Assembly: GCF_014385165.1 (NCBI RefSeq)
Contig: NZ_JACRTF010000001.1
Location: 248,001-312,000 of the forward strand
DNA: 64,000 nucleotides
Direction: 5' to 3'
DNA from: Jilunia laotingensis
GTDB lineage: Bacteria > Bacteroidota > Bacteroidia > Bacteroidales > Bacteroidaceae
In this document: piece after piece, positions 8,060 to 18,061 of the stretch
Numbering within the stretch: the first letter of the stretch is position 1
Layout: the number at the start of each line of letters is the position of its first letter
Translations under genes and position numbers: made by a program
The notes under the pieces: generated by a model
Told to the model about the DNA's origin: nothing
What the model saw: only the letters and a program-made list of their open reading frames with translations
Databases searched by the model: none

Positions 8060-9265
8060 ATGAGGAAAATAAAAATACTATTCGTACTATTTCTCTTTTG
8101 CTTTTCTGCTCAGGCAAATCAGACAAAAGATACAACCAACGACTCGGTACGAATCAGCTTATTGACTTGCGCCCCCGGAGAAGAAATTTATTCCCTCTTT
8201 GGGCACACAGCTATACGTTATGAGGAACCGGCAAAAGGGATCGATTACGTCTTCAACTATGGTCTTTTCAGCTTCAATACTCCCAATTTTATACTTAGGT
8301 TTGCTTTGGGTGAAACAGATTATATTCTTGGAGTAACCTCCTACGACCGTTTTGCTGCTGAATACGACTACGAAGAACGTAGTGTGTGGCAACAAACACT
8401 AAACCTACTGCCGGAAGAAAAGGGAAAGTTGCTATATCTGCTGGAAGAAAATTGCCGGCCCGAGAACCGGACATACCGGTATAATTTCTTTTATGACAAC
8501 TGCGCTACCCGTCCTCGGGATAAAATAGAAGAAAGCATCGAAGGAAAAATAAGCTATGATTTTTCAGACAGAAACCACACCAAATCCTTTCGTGACATTG
8601 TACATCAATATACGAAAGGACATCCTTGGTCACAATTCGGCATCGACTTTTGTATAGGGAGCGAAGCAGATCGCCCGATCACAAACAGACAAATGATGTT
8701 TGTCCCGTTTTATCTGAAGAATGACTTTCAAAGGGCTAAAATCATAAACAATGGAAAAGAGAGAAAACTGGTATCGGACTCGCGAATAATCATCGATTGT
8801 GAAGACACCGACTCATCCCCTACCAAATTCGACATCATGAACCTCCTGACTCCTATGAGATGTGCCCTGCTATTATTCATTATAGTAACAATAGCTACCA
8901 TATATGGCATAAGGAAAAAGAAGGGGCTTTGGGGATTAGACTTGGCATTATTCGGAACTGCAGGAATTGCCGGTTGTGTAATTACGTTCCTTGCACTTTT
9001 CTCCCAACACCCGGCTGTAAGTCACAATTACTTGCTTTTTGTATTTCAACCCGGGCATCTGATCTTCCTCCCAATCATTGTAAATGCTGCCAGAAAAGGA
9101 AGAAAATGCTGGTACAATGTTGCGAACTGCGTCGTTTTAACACTTTTTATAGTGCTTTTTCCGCTAATACCGCAAAGAATTGATTTAGCTGTCGTACCTT
9201 TGGCACTCTGTTTGCTGATACGTTCTGCAAGCAATCTCATTCTGACTTATAAAAAAACAAAATGA
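8060..9265 (+). CDS. DUF4105 / Lnb N-terminal domain membrane protein
   Basis: A 401-residue envelope protein. Residues 1-19 form a signal peptide (RKIKILFVLFLFCFSAQA). The periplasmic DUF4105/Lnb-type domain spans about 28-250, with LFGHTAIR (H49) and YDNCATRPRD (C148) as its conserved likely catalytic positions. About five hydrophobic segments follow from residue 260 on. Lnb-domain proteins are papain-like enzymes linked to lipoprotein N-acylation in bacteria without Lnt. That role here is inferred from family membership. The stop overlaps the next gene's start (ATGA), so the two are coupled. Confidence 0.8.
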   Translation: MRKIKILFVLFLFCFSAQANQTKDTTNDSVRISLLTCAPGEEIYSLFGHTAIRYEEPAKGIDYVFNYGLFSFNTPNFILRFALGETDYILGVTSYDRFAAEYDYEERSVWQQTLNLLPEEKGKLLYLLEENCRPENRTYRYNFFYDNCATRPRDKIEESIEGKISYDFSDRNHTKSFRDIVHQYTKGHPWSQFGIDFCIGSEADRPITNRQMMFVPFYLKNDFQRAKIINNGKERKLVSDSRIIIDCEDTDSSPTKFDIMNLLTPMRCALLLFIIVTIATIYGIRKKKGLWGLDLALFGTAGIAGCVITFLALFSQHPAVSHNYLLFVFQPGHLIFLPIIVNAARKGRKCWYNVANCVVLTLFIVLFPLIPQRIDLAVVPLALCLLIRSASNLILTYKKTK

Positions 9266-10839
9266 AAGGATTACTGACTTCCATAATAACAGTATTAACT
9301 ATTACCGGACTGCAAGCCCAGCCGCTTCCCGCGTCTACCCCCAAACTGGTAATAGGACTGACGATCGACCAGTTGCGTACAGATTATTTGGAAGCATTTT
9401 CTACCCTATATGGTGAAAAAGGATTTAAAAGGCTTTGGAAAGAGGGAAAAGTTTTTCGTAATGCCGAATATAATTTCAACCGAGTAGACCGAGCATCCGC
9501 CGTTGCCGCCATTTATAGCGGCACAACGCCTTCCATGAATGGCATTGTAGGCAATCAATGGTTGGATGCTTCTACTTTAAGACCGACAAGTTGCGTAGAC
9601 GACCCTGCATTTATGGGTAATTATACGGATGAAAACAGTTCCCCAGCCTTATTACTCACTTCTACAATAGCCGATGAACTTAAAATAGCCACCCGCAATA
9701 AAGGTTTGGTATATGCCATCGCTCCTTTCCGCGATGCTGCCATATTTGCAGCAGGTCATGCAGGAAACGGAGCATTTTGGCTAAACAGCAATACCGGAAA
9801 ATGGTGTAGCACCACTTACTATTCTGAATTCCCTTGGTGGGTCAGCGAATATAATGATCGACAAGCCATCGATTTCCGTATAGGAAATATCGTATGGACA
9901 CCAGTACATCCGGTAGACAAATATGTCTATCTTCCGGAATGGAGGGAGGATGCTTTCAAATATAAATTTGATGATGACCGGAGAAACAAATTCCGCCGGT
10001 TAATAGCTAGCCCGTTCGTTAATGATGAAGTAAACTCATTGACAGAGGTACTGCTGGATAAAAGTAATATCGGTAAAGATGATATACCGGACATGCTCTC
10101 ATTGATGTATTATGCAGGCAATTATGCCCATAAGACTTCACAAGAGTGCGCCATGGAATTGCAAGACACGTATGTACGTCTGGACCGTAGCATCGCCAAC
10201 CTATTGGAGATGGTCGATAAGAAAATCGGGCTTCAGAATGTACTTTTCTGCATCACTTCTACCGGGTATGTAGATACAGAGTCCGCCGACCACGGGATTT
10301 ATCGCATTCCGGGAGGAGAATTTCATTTGAACCGCTGTGCAGCATTATTAAACATGTATCTGATGGCTTCATACGGTGAAGGGCAATATGTAGAGGCCTA
10401 TTATGACCAACAGATCTATCTCAATCACAAACTGATCGAACAGAAACAACTGGATCTGACCGAAATACAGAATAAGGCAGCCGACTTTCTAGTACAATTC
10501 AGCGGTGTGAACGAAGCATACTCAATGCATCGTTTGTTATTAGGTGCATGGACCCCTGAAATCCACATGATCCGTAACGGATTCCACCGCAAACGCTCAG
10601 GAGATCTACTGATCGATGTCCTTCCCGGATGGACGGTAATGAACGAAACCAATCCTTCGGAAAATAAGATCATTCGTAATGCACATATACCGGCTCCACT
10701 CGTATTTTTTGGAAACACAGTGAGACCGGAGGTAATAGAAACACCTGTTACCGTTGATCATATTGCGCCTACACTGGCTCATACAATGAGAATACGGGCT
10801 CCCAATGCCTGCACAAAAACACCTCTTACCATCAGGTGA
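9262..10839 (+). CDS. Alkaline phosphatase superfamily protein, probably catalytically degenerate
   Basis: A 525-residue exported protein (signal peptide residues 1-19, cleaved near LQAQ) with the PafA/NPP phosphatase fold. D36 (GLTIDQLRTDYL), N98 (GIVGNQW) and the DH pair in ESADHGIY match PafA D38, N100 and D352-H353 as I recall them. By the same register the nucleophile position T79 is R77 here, and a metal-ligand Asp is replaced in YYAGNYAHK. The HG motif before HIPAPLVFFG is also absent. Activity is therefore doubtful and a binding or structural role is possible. It is coupled to the Lnb-like gene and lies 49 bp before secA. Confidence 0.8.
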   Translation: MKGLLTSIITVLTITGLQAQPLPASTPKLVIGLTIDQLRTDYLEAFSTLYGEKGFKRLWKEGKVFRNAEYNFNRVDRASAVAAIYSGTTPSMNGIVGNQWLDASTLRPTSCVDDPAFMGNYTDENSSPALLLTSTIADELKIATRNKGLVYAIAPFRDAAIFAAGHAGNGAFWLNSNTGKWCSTTYYSEFPWWVSEYNDRQAIDFRIGNIVWTPVHPVDKYVYLPEWREDAFKYKFDDDRRNKFRRLIASPFVNDEVNSLTEVLLDKSNIGKDDIPDMLSLMYYAGNYAHKTSQECAMELQDTYVRLDRSIANLLEMVDKKIGLQNVLFCITSTGYVDTESADHGIYRIPGGEFHLNRCAALLNMYLMASYGEGQYVEAYYDQQIYLNHKLIEQKQLDLTEIQNKAADFLVQFSGVNEAYSMHRLLLGAWTPEIHMIRNGFHRKRSGDLLIDVLPGWTVMNETNPSENKIIRNAHIPAPLVFFGNTVRPEVIETPVTVDHIAPTLAHTMRIRAPNACTKTPLTIR

Positions 10840-10888
10840 ATACTCACCTTATTCAATTAGCAAATAATAAATAAAAAATAATAAACAC

Positions 10889-13800
10889 ATGGGATTTAAT
10901 GAATTTTTAAGCTCGATCTTTGGAAACAAATCCACACGAGACATGAAAGAAATTCAGCCCTGGGTAGACAAGATTAAAGCTGCATACCCGGAGGTTGAGA
11001 AATTGGACAATGACGGACTTCGTGCCAAGACACAGGAACTAAAACAATACATCTACGACTCTGCTACAAAAGAACGTGCTAAAGTAGAAGAATTGAAAGC
11101 GAGCATAGAGTCTTTGGAGTTGGAAGATCGTGAAGATGTTTTCGCTCAGATCGACAAACTGGAAAAAGAAATTCTCGAAATATATGAAAAAGCACTGGAC
11201 GAAGTGTTGCCAGTCGCTTTCTCTATTGTAAAAGATACCGCCAGACGGTTTGCTGAAAACGAAGAAGTAGTGGTAACTGCCACTGATTTCGACCGTACTT
11301 TAGCTGCCACTAAAGACTTTGTCCGCATTGAAGGAGACAAAGCCATTTATCAGAACCATTGGGTAGCAGGAGGAAACGACACTGTATGGAATATGATCCA
11401 TTATGATGTGCAGCTGTTCGGTGGTGTGGTTCTCCACAAAGGTAAAATTGCCGAAATGGCAACAGGTGAAGGTAAGACATTGGTAGCAACCTTGCCTGTA
11501 TTCCTCAACGCTTTAACCGGCAATGGGGTTCATGTTGTAACCGTGAACGACTATCTGGCAAAACGTGACTCGGAATGGATGGGACCGCTTTATATGTTCC
11601 ACGGACTGAGTGTCGATTGTATCGACAGGCACCAGCCAAACTCCGATGCCCGTCGTCAGGCTTATCTGGCAGATATTACATTCGGTACGAATAATGAATT
11701 CGGCTTCGACTATCTGCGCGACAACATGGCCATCAGCCCTAAAGACCTTGTACAGCGTCAACATAACTATGCCATTGTCGATGAGGTGGACTCCGTATTG
11801 ATCGATGATGCCCGTACACCGTTGATCATTTCCGGTCCCGTACCTAAGGGGGAAGACCAGCTTTTCGAAGCTCTTTGCCCGATGGTAGAACGTTTGGTAG
11901 AAGCCCAAAAAGTTTTGGCTACCAAGTACCTGACAGATGCTAAAAGATTGATTGCCTCCGACAACAAGAAAGATGTGGAAGAAGGATTCTTAGCTCTGTT
12001 CCGCAGCCATAAAGCATTGCCTAAAAACAAAGCTCTGATTAAATTCCTCAGTGAACAGGGAATCAAAGCCGGCATGCTGAAAACAGAAGAAATCTACATG
12101 GAGCAGAATAACAAACGCATGCATGAGGCTACAGACCCGTTGTACTTTGTTATCGATGAGAAATTGAACAGCGTTGACCTTACAGACAAAGGTGTCGACC
12201 TTATCACAGGCAATTCTGACGATCCTACATTATTTGTTCTTCCCGATATCGCAGCCCAACTTTCAGAACTGGAAAATGAACATGATCTGTCCGATGAACA
12301 GAAACTGGAAAAGAAAGATGCCTTATTGAACAACTACGCGATCAAATCTGAACGCGTACATACCATCAACCAACTGTTGAAAGCATATACCATGTTCGAA
12401 AAGGACGATGAATATGTTGTGATAGACGGACAGGTTAAGATTGTAGACGAACAGACAGGACGTATCATGGAAGGACGCCGTTATTCCGACGGACTCCATC
12501 AGGCCATCGAAGCAAAAGAACGTGTGAAAGTAGAAGCTGCCACCCAAACTTTTGCAACCATTACGCTGCAAAACTACTTCCGTATGTACCATAAACTTTC
12601 GGGTATGACCGGTACAGCCGAAACAGAAGCAGGCGAACTCTGGGACATCTACAAACTGGATGTTGTGGTAATCCCGACCAACCGTCCGATTGCCCGTAAA
12701 GACATGAACGACCGTGTTTACAAAACAAAACGCGAAAAGTACAAAGCAGTCATCGAAGAGATCGAGAGCTTGGTCAATGCAGGTAGACCCGTTTTGGTCG
12801 GTACCACTTCTGTCGAAATCTCCGAAATGCTGAGCAAGATGCTGAGCATGCGTAAGATTGAGCATAATGTATTGAATGCTAAATTACACCAAAGAGAAGC
12901 AGACATCGTAGCGAAAGCTGGTCTGAGCGGAACAGTGACTATTGCTACCAATATGGCAGGTCGTGGTACGGATATCAAGCTAAGTCCGGAAGTGAAGAAA
13001 GCCGGTGGTTTAGCAATCATCGGTACCGAACGTCACGAATCACGCCGTGTAGACCGCCAGTTACGTGGTCGTGCGGGACGACAAGGCGACCCGGGTTCAT
13101 CCGTATTCTTTGTTTCACTCGAAGATGACTTGATGCGCCTCTTCTCTTCCGACCGTATCGCAAGCGTAATGGATAAATTAGGATTCCAAGAAGGAGAAAT
13201 GATCGAACATAAGATGATTTCAAACTCTATTGAACGCGCACAAAAGAAAGTGGAAGAGAATAACTTCGGTATCCGTAAACGTCTGTTGGAATACGATGAC
13301 GTTATGAACAAACAACGTACTGTTGTTTATACAAAACGCCGTCACGCCTTGATGGGCGAACGTATAGGCATGGATATCGTCAACATGATCTGGGACCGTT
13401 GCGTTGCCGCTGTTGAAAACAATGCGGAATATGAAGATTGCAAACTCGACCTTCTCCATACATTGGCAATGGATGCACCGTTCACAGAAGAAGAGTTCCG
13501 GAATGAAAAGAAAGAAAGTCTCGCTGATAGAACTTTCGATGCAGCGATGGCCAACTTCAAACGTAAAACGGAACGCTTGGCACAAATCGCCAATCCGGTT
13601 ATCAAGCAAGTATATGAAAACCAAGGACACATGTACGAAAACATTCTGATACCTATCACAGATGGTAAACGGATGTATAATATCTCCTGCAACTTGAAAA
13701 CCGCTTATGAAACTGAATCCAAAGAGGTCGTAAAATCATTCGAGAAGTCAATCTTACTCCACGTTATCGATGAATCATGGAAAGAAAACCTTCGTGAACT

Positions 13801-14209
13801 GGATGAATTGAAACATTCTGTGCAGAATGCAAGTTACGAGCAGAAAGACCCGTTGTTGATCTATAAGTTGGAATCCGTAAATTTGTTCGATACAATGGTA
13901 AACAAGATCAACAACCAGACAGTATCTATCCTAATGCGCGGACAAATACCTGTACAGGAAGCGCCCGAACAACCGGAACAGCGTCGTGTGGAAGTACGTC
14001 AAGCTGCCCCCGAAAGCCGTCAGGATATGAGCAAATACCGCGAACAAAAACAAGATCTGAATGATCCCAATCAACAAGCTGCAGCTCAACAGGATACTCG
14101 CGAACAACAAAAACGTGAACCTATCCGCGCTGAAAAAACAGTAGGACGTAACGATCCTTGTCCGTGCGGTAGTGGCAAAAAATACAAGAACTGCCACGGA
14201 AAAGCGTAA
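10889..14209 (+). CDS. secA: Preprotein translocase ATPase SecA
   Basis: A 1106-residue SecA, the motor that pushes unfolded preproteins through SecYEG. Walker A is ATGEGKT and the DEAD-like box is [19 protein letters not shown]. The second helicase half has [12 protein letters not shown] and [13 protein letters not shown]. The tail ends with the zinc-binding SEC-C motif [14 protein letters not shown]. It is longer than the E. coli protein (901) because of insertions in the first half and a Gln/Glu-rich linker before the tail, typical of Bacteroidota. A strong terminator follows. The A-rich leader AATAATAAATAAAAAATAAT precedes the ATG. Confidence 0.99.
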   Translation: MGFNEFLSSIFGNKSTRDMKEIQPWVDKIKAAYPEVEKLDNDGLRAKTQELKQYIYDSATKERAKVEELKASIESLELEDREDVFAQIDKLEKEILEIYEKALDEVLPVAFSIVKDTARRFAENEEVVVTATDFDRTLAATKDFVRIEGDKAIYQNHWVAGGNDTVWNMIHYDVQLFGGVVLHKGKIAEMATGEGKTLVATLPVFLNALTGNGVHVVTVNDYLAKRDSEWMGPLYMFHGLSVDCIDRHQPNSDARRQAYLADITFGTNNEFGFDYLRDNMAISPKDLVQRQHNYAIVDEVDSVLIDDARTPLIISGPVPKGEDQLFEALCPMVERLVEAQKVLATKYLTDAKRLIASDNKKDVEEGFLALFRSHKALPKNKALIKFLSEQGIKAGMLKTEEIYMEQNNKRMHEATDPLYFVIDEKLNSVDLTDKGVDLITGNSDDPTLFVLPDIAAQLSELENEHDLSDEQKLEKKDALLNNYAIKSERVHTINQLLKAYTMFEKDDEYVVIDGQVKIVDEQTGRIMEGRRYSDGLHQAIEAKERVKVEAATQTFATITLQNYFRMYHKLSGMTGTAETEAGELWDIYKLDVVVIPTNRPIARKDMNDRVYKTKREKYKAVIEEIESLVNAGRPVLVGTTSVEISEMLSKMLSMRKIEHNVLNAKLHQREADIVAKAGLSGTVTIATNMAGRGTDIKLSPEVKKAGGLAIIGTERHESRRVDRQLRGRAGRQGDPGSSVFFVSLEDDLMRLFSSDRIASVMDKLGFQEGEMIEHKMISNSIERAQKKVEENNFGIRKRLLEYDDVMNKQRTVVYTKRRHALMGERIGMDIVNMIWDRCVAAVENNAEYEDCKLDLLHTLAMDAPFTEEEFRNEKKESLADRTFDAAMANFKRKTERLAQIANPVIKQVYENQGHMYENILIPITDGKRMYNISCNLKTAYETESKEVVKSFEKSILLHVIDESWKENLRELDELKHSVQNASYEQKDPLLIYKLESVNLFDTMVNKINNQTVSILMRGQIPVQEAPEQPEQRRVEVRQAAPESRQDMSKYREQKQDLNDPNQQAAAQQDTREQQKREPIRAEKTVGRNDPCPCGSGKKYKNCHGKA

Positions 14210-14270
14210 AAAGAATCAAGAAGGAAGATGAAAGAACTAAGCCTTCTCTCCTCTTCCTTCCCCAAAAGAT

Positions 14271-14308
14271 GGCTCTGAACAGTTAAATATTGTTCGGAGC
14301 CTTTTTTT
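14271..14308 (+). terminator. Intrinsic terminator after secA
   Basis: GGCTCTGAACA (14271-14281) pairs with TGTTCGGAGCC (14291-14301), with one G-U pair, followed by seven Ts. Confidence 0.9.
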
Positions 14309-14323
14309 ATTGGTACAAAATCG

Positions 14324-14331
14324 TATTTTTG
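14324..14331 (+). promoter_or_regulatory. -7 element for the DUF6340 lipoprotein gene
   Basis: TATTTTTG matches TAnnTTTG and sits 20 bp before the ATG at 14351, directly after the secA terminator. The -33 element is weak (no clear TTTG). Confidence 0.5.
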
Positions 14332-14350
14332 CTAAATAAAGAAATAAACT

Positions 14351-15478
14351 ATGGCAAAATATTCTTTCTTCTCTTTAGTCATCGTTTGTCTGACATTAAG
14401 CGCATGCCAAACGACGAGACAAATGCCTATCGATTATTTGGTGCCTGCAGAAGTTAGTTTTCCTTCTGAATTACGCCGGGTAGCCATTGTAAATAATATG
14501 AGTGAGACTCCTGAAAACAAATTGATCAAATCTGACTCGTCTAAAAAAGATGGAGAAATAGCCCGAGATGTGGTATATTATAATGGAGATGCCAAAATAG
14601 CTACCGAATCATTAGCAGAATCTATTGCGCAAGGTAACTATTTCGAAGAAGTAATTATTTGTGATTCCGCCCTACGTGCAAATGATAAATCTGCACGCGA
14701 ATCTACTCTCAGCCAAGAAGAAGTAAAAGAATTAACCACTCAATTGAATGCGGACTTATTGATTTCCCTTGAAAATCTTCAACTAAAGGCCACCAAAGTA
14801 ATTCAGTACCTCCGTGAATTCAGATGTTACTATGGAAGTATCGATCTGCAAGTTCATCCCACCCTAAAAATATATTTGCCAAACAGAAAAGGGCCAATGT
14901 TAACTTTAAATCCCAAAGACAGCATTTTTTGGGAAGAATACCAAACTGAGGATGCATATAATATCCATTCCGTAAAAGAAGTATCATTTTTGCATGCCCA
15001 TCTAATAAAGGAACAAGATATGATTGCAGAAGCATCTGAGTTTGCCGGTACAATTCCAGTAAAACATCTCTTGCCCTATTGGAAATCCGCCATGCGAACC
15101 CTGTACACCAACGGATCAGTAGACATGCGCGATGCTGCATCCTATGTTCATAGAAATTCCTGGGACAAAGCTTTGAAACTTTGGGAACGCACCTTCAAAA
15201 ATTCCAAAAAAGATAAGAATAAAATGCATGCCGCTCTTAATATAGCCCTCTATTATGAAACCAAGGACGACATCGAGCAAGCCATAACCTGGGCAAAAAA
15301 CGCACAAGACTTAGCAGGTAAAATGGAGAATATGGATGAAAGATCTAAAGAAAGAATTGACATTAACGACATTCCCAAATTCATGATGACCACCTTCTAC
15401 CTAGAAGAATTACAAGAACGAAAGGCAGGTTTAGCCACATTAAATATGCAAATGAGCCGATTTAATGATGATTTTTAA
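14351..15478 (+). CDS. DUF6340-like lipoprotein
   Basis: A 375-residue lipoprotein. The N-terminus has a hydrophobic segment and lipobox LSAC, with the lipidated Cys at residue 19. The body begins with RRVAIVNNM, as in the DUF6340 family of Bacteroidota. The C-terminal third (about 250-345) has helical tetratricopeptide-like repeats (WDKALKLWERTFKNS..., HAALNIALYYETKDDIEQAITWAKNAQDLA). It is likely a periplasmic-facing scaffold or assembly factor; no enzymatic motif is seen. It has its own promoter after the secA terminator. Confidence 0.8.
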   Translation: MAKYSFFSLVIVCLTLSACQTTRQMPIDYLVPAEVSFPSELRRVAIVNNMSETPENKLIKSDSSKKDGEIARDVVYYNGDAKIATESLAESIAQGNYFEEVIICDSALRANDKSARESTLSQEEVKELTTQLNADLLISLENLQLKATKVIQYLREFRCYYGSIDLQVHPTLKIYLPNRKGPMLTLNPKDSIFWEEYQTEDAYNIHSVKEVSFLHAHLIKEQDMIAEASEFAGTIPVKHLLPYWKSAMRTLYTNGSVDMRDAASYVHRNSWDKALKLWERTFKNSKKDKNKMHAALNIALYYETKDDIEQAITWAKNAQDLAGKMENMDERSKERIDINDIPKFMMTTFYLEELQERKAGLATLNMQMSRFNDDF

Positions 15479-15509
15479 TAAAATCATATGCAGGTAAATA
15501 TTTTTTTTA

Positions 15510-15517
15510 TACCTTTG
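15510..15517 (+). promoter_or_regulatory. -7 element for the acidic protein gene
   Basis: TACCTTTG matches TAnnTTTG 25 bp before the ATG at 15542. No TTTG is found at the right distance upstream, so the assignment is tentative. Confidence 0.4.
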
Positions 15518-15541
15518 AACTGAATATAAAGAGGAAGTCCC

Positions 15542-15988
15542 ATGAAACTAAGTCAACAAATACAATCTGTAATCGAATCGGCCATCCGGAAAGCAGTTGC
15601 CAAGTATACTTGCGGCTGCGAGCAGACCCATGTTACAGATATCCATATACAACCCAACCAGAATTCAGGTGAACTCTACATTTTCGATGACGAAGATGAA
15701 GAACTTGTCAATACAACCATCGAGGAATGGGCAACGTACGAAGATGATGATTTCTACGAAAACATAGAACGTATCCTACGCTCGATTCTCTGCCGCATGA
15801 AAGACGGTGGTGATTTTGATAAGCTAACCATTCTGAAACCTTACTCTTTCGTGCTGGTAGACGATGAGAAGGAGACAATCACCGAACTCCTTTTAATAGA
15901 CGACGATACTTTACTGGTGGACGATGAATTATTGAAAGGATTGGATAAAGAGCTGGATGAATTTTTAAAAGAGTTGTTGGAAAAGTAA
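15542..15988 (+). CDS. Conserved-type acidic hypothetical protein
   Basis: A 148-residue soluble protein of unknown function. About 26% of residues are Asp or Glu, in runs such as FDDEDEELV and LLIDDDTLLVDDELL. A CGC motif lies at about residues 24-26 (KYTCGCEQTH). There is no signal peptide or membrane segment. It has its own -7 element and converges on the sensor kinase gene across a shared terminator. Codon use looks ordinary. I do not recognise a family; a DNA-mimic or metal-linked role would be speculation. Confidence 0.7.
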   Translation: MKLSQQIQSVIESAIRKAVAKYTCGCEQTHVTDIHIQPNQNSGELYIFDDEDEELVNTTIEEWATYEDDDFYENIERILRSILCRMKDGGDFDKLTILKPYSFVLVDDEKETITELLLIDDDTLLVDDELLKGLDKELDEFLKELLEK

Positions 15989-16017
15989 TTCATAAGCCAT
16001 AAAAGCAGATCAAAATT

Positions 16018-16045
16018 TCCCTTATGCGCCCATCCGTATAAGGGA
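16018..16045. terminator. Bidirectional terminator between convergent genes
   Basis: TCCCTTAT (16018-16025) pairs with ATAAGGGA (16038-16045). A-rich sequence before and T-rich sequence after suit both strands. It ends 2 bp from the stop of the kinase gene. Confidence 0.7.
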
Positions 16046-16046
16046 T

Positions 16047-17951
16047 TTATTTTGGAGAAGAGTCCTTATCATATTCCATCGTAAACCAAAACGTAGAACC
16101 TTTTCCTTCCACAGAATCAACACCTATCCGTCCTCCATGTTTTTCTACCAGCATTTTACAGATAGAGAGTCCAAGACCGGTACCTTGTATAAAAGGATTA
16201 AATTTAATAAATCGGTCGAAAACATGGTTACATTGTTCACGAGACATGCCGCAACCTGTGTCGGCAACGTAAAAGAACAGCGTATTTTTATCCTTTAGAC
16301 GATATCCTATCCGAATGCTACCTTCCTTCGTAAATTTTATAGCATTGGTTACAAAATTCGTAATCACCTGCGTCAACCTGTTTTTATCCGTATAGACGGT
16401 ACATTGCGGCAGACGTTCATCAAAAAGCAATGTTACAGCGTCATTTTTTATTCTCAACTTCGCACTCCTCTCAATATCTTCCATAACTTGGTTTACATCT
16501 ACCCACGTCTCATGAAAGTCATAAGTTCCGGCCTCAATCTTCGCCATATCGAGAATATCGTTAATAAGCTGCAATAGTAGCTCCGTATTATTCTCAATAA
16601 TGCCGATGTACTCCTCCATCTCTTCCTTGCTATCTACGTGAGGAAGTAAATTAGAAAAACCTACGATAGAATTTAATGGAGTACGGATCTCATGGCTCAT
16701 ATTAGCGAGAAAAGCCGATTTCAACCGATTGGCCTGTTCCGCCTCTTCCTTGGCTTCCTTCAGTCGGTGATGGGTCTTCTTTAGAATATAAATATAAAAG
16801 GCAACAGCTCCCAGCACCAACAAAAAGATGGACACCGACCATACAATCTCTATCTGATATTGTTTAAGCAGTGGTTGAGGCTTGTTTATATAAATTGCGT
16901 CAGAGGGATAGAGAGAAACAGGTATATTAAAATTCTGCAATACCGGATAACACAAATTAGCGGAAGGTATCCCTCCGTCCACTCCTGGAATATCCCTTGG
17001 GGCTTCGCCACCCTGAACCCGATAAATCAATGACAATAATGCCTGTGCGAATGAACCGGAAGAGACGTAATACCCGCCTGCAAATGTATCTTTCGACAAA
17101 TCCTCGTCGGCAAGCAGAAATAAAGGAGTGTGGGTGAAATTAGATATAATCTCCTGCAAATGGTCAAAAAGGTAATTGTTATCATTCCGGTTATGCGACT
17201 CAAACCAAGAGTAATAGATCAGTCCTGTCGCCCGGTCGTACCCGCGTAAGGTGTCCAAAAGCATCTCCGTTGTGATATGTACCGTGGACAGTTGTTGCAG
17301 CTCAATATCAGGATAGAAATTCTCAATCGTATTCTCCACATCCGAACGTACCATGTCACTGATATAACGGTCATCGGAAATAAAGGCAATCTTTTTCATT
17401 TCCGGCATCAACTGACGCATCAGGTCAATAGTCTCTTTCACATAATACACTTGGCTAAGATAGGTCAGATTATACCCTTTCCGCCATACGGAGGCGGGCA
17501 CGGAATTATCCGCTGTCAAAGGCTCGTGTGCTAGAAGTATATCCAGTGAGGCCGGCAGAATATCCCGGGTGTTTGTGACTATGACAGGAGCATCTTTCCA
17601 AACATCATCAAACAGCTCCCGGCATACCATCCAAGCCGGATCACCAATAAACACTACCAGCTTGGGAGGCAAAGGATATTTCTCCTTCAAATGGTTCAAT
17701 ATTCCCTCCACTTCACTCACTGTCCTGATTGCGGGGACGGACAAGGATTCTGCTTTCACCCGAATGCCATTCTTTATCAACTCATCATGAACCTGCCAAT
17801 ATAAGTTCTTTGCCCAAGGTAAATTGAAATTTATGGAATTGATAAACAAAACTTCATTTCCAGAACCTCCGTTACCGGAAGCATACAAGTACGTTCTTCC
17901 TCCAAGCAATAAGAAGAAAAGTAAGATAAACAATAAAGTTGTGTGTTTCAT
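16047..17951 (-). CDS. Sensor histidine kinase with periplasmic binding-protein-like domain
   Basis: A 634-residue membrane kinase. Residues 1-25 form a signal or first membrane segment. A large periplasmic region (about 30-360) resembles an ABC substrate-binding-like sensor fold, with VLFINSINFNLPW and KLVVFIGDPAWMV. A membrane helix lies near 370-392. Then comes HisKA with NMSHEIRTPLNSIVGFS (phospho-His in SHE), and a HATPase domain with N, G1 and G2 boxes (FVTNAIKFT, VADTGCGMS, GTGLGLSICK). There is no receiver domain and no response regulator gene nearby, so its partner is unknown. A minus-strand TATCTTTG at 17981-17974 may be its promoter. Confidence 0.92.
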   Translation of the reverse strand: MKHTTLLFILLFFLLLGGRTYLYASGNGGSGNEVLFINSINFNLPWAKNLYWQVHDELIKNGIRVKAESLSVPAIRTVSEVEGILNHLKEKYPLPPKLVVFIGDPAWMVCRELFDDVWKDAPVIVTNTRDILPASLDILLAHEPLTADNSVPASVWRKGYNLTYLSQVYYVKETIDLMRQLMPEMKKIAFISDDRYISDMVRSDVENTIENFYPDIELQQLSTVHITTEMLLDTLRGYDRATGLIYYSWFESHNRNDNNYLFDHLQEIISNFTHTPLFLLADEDLSKDTFAGGYYVSSGSFAQALLSLIYRVQGGEAPRDIPGVDGGIPSANLCYPVLQNFNIPVSLYPSDAIYINKPQPLLKQYQIEIVWSVSIFLLVLGAVAFYIYILKKTHHRLKEAKEEAEQANRLKSAFLANMSHEIRTPLNSIVGFSNLLPHVDSKEEMEEYIGIIENNTELLLQLINDILDMAKIEAGTYDFHETWVDVNQVMEDIERSAKLRIKNDAVTLLFDERLPQCTVYTDKNRLTQVITNFVTNAIKFTKEGSIRIGYRLKDKNTLFFYVADTGCGMSREQCNHVFDRFIKFNPFIQGTGLGLSICKMLVEKHGGRIGVDSVEGKGSTFWFTMEYDKDSSPK

Positions 17952-17973
17952 TCCATGTTTTTTAGAACGATGA

Positions 17974-17981
17974 CAAAGATA
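17974..17981 (-). promoter_or_regulatory. -7 element for the sensor kinase gene
   Basis: TATCTTTG on the minus strand, 22 bp before the ATG at 17951. No clear -33 TTTG. Confidence 0.4.
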
Positions 17982-18000
17982 TTATTATTTTTAATAAAAA

Positions 18001-18035
18001 CAGGAGATAACTCACAATATATGAGATACCTCCTG
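18001..18035. terminator. Terminator hairpin downstream of valS
   Basis: CAGGAGATAACTCA and TGAGATACCTCCTG pair over 14 positions with a few mismatches around a 7-nt loop. A T-run flanks it on either strand, and it lies 26 bp after the valS stop. Confidence 0.75.
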
Positions 18036-18061
18036 CTCTTTTTTATAACAACGATTTATTT

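Noticed and set aside
12323..12865. Open frame of 180 codons on the minus strand
   Set aside because: Antisense inside secA with no recognisable features.
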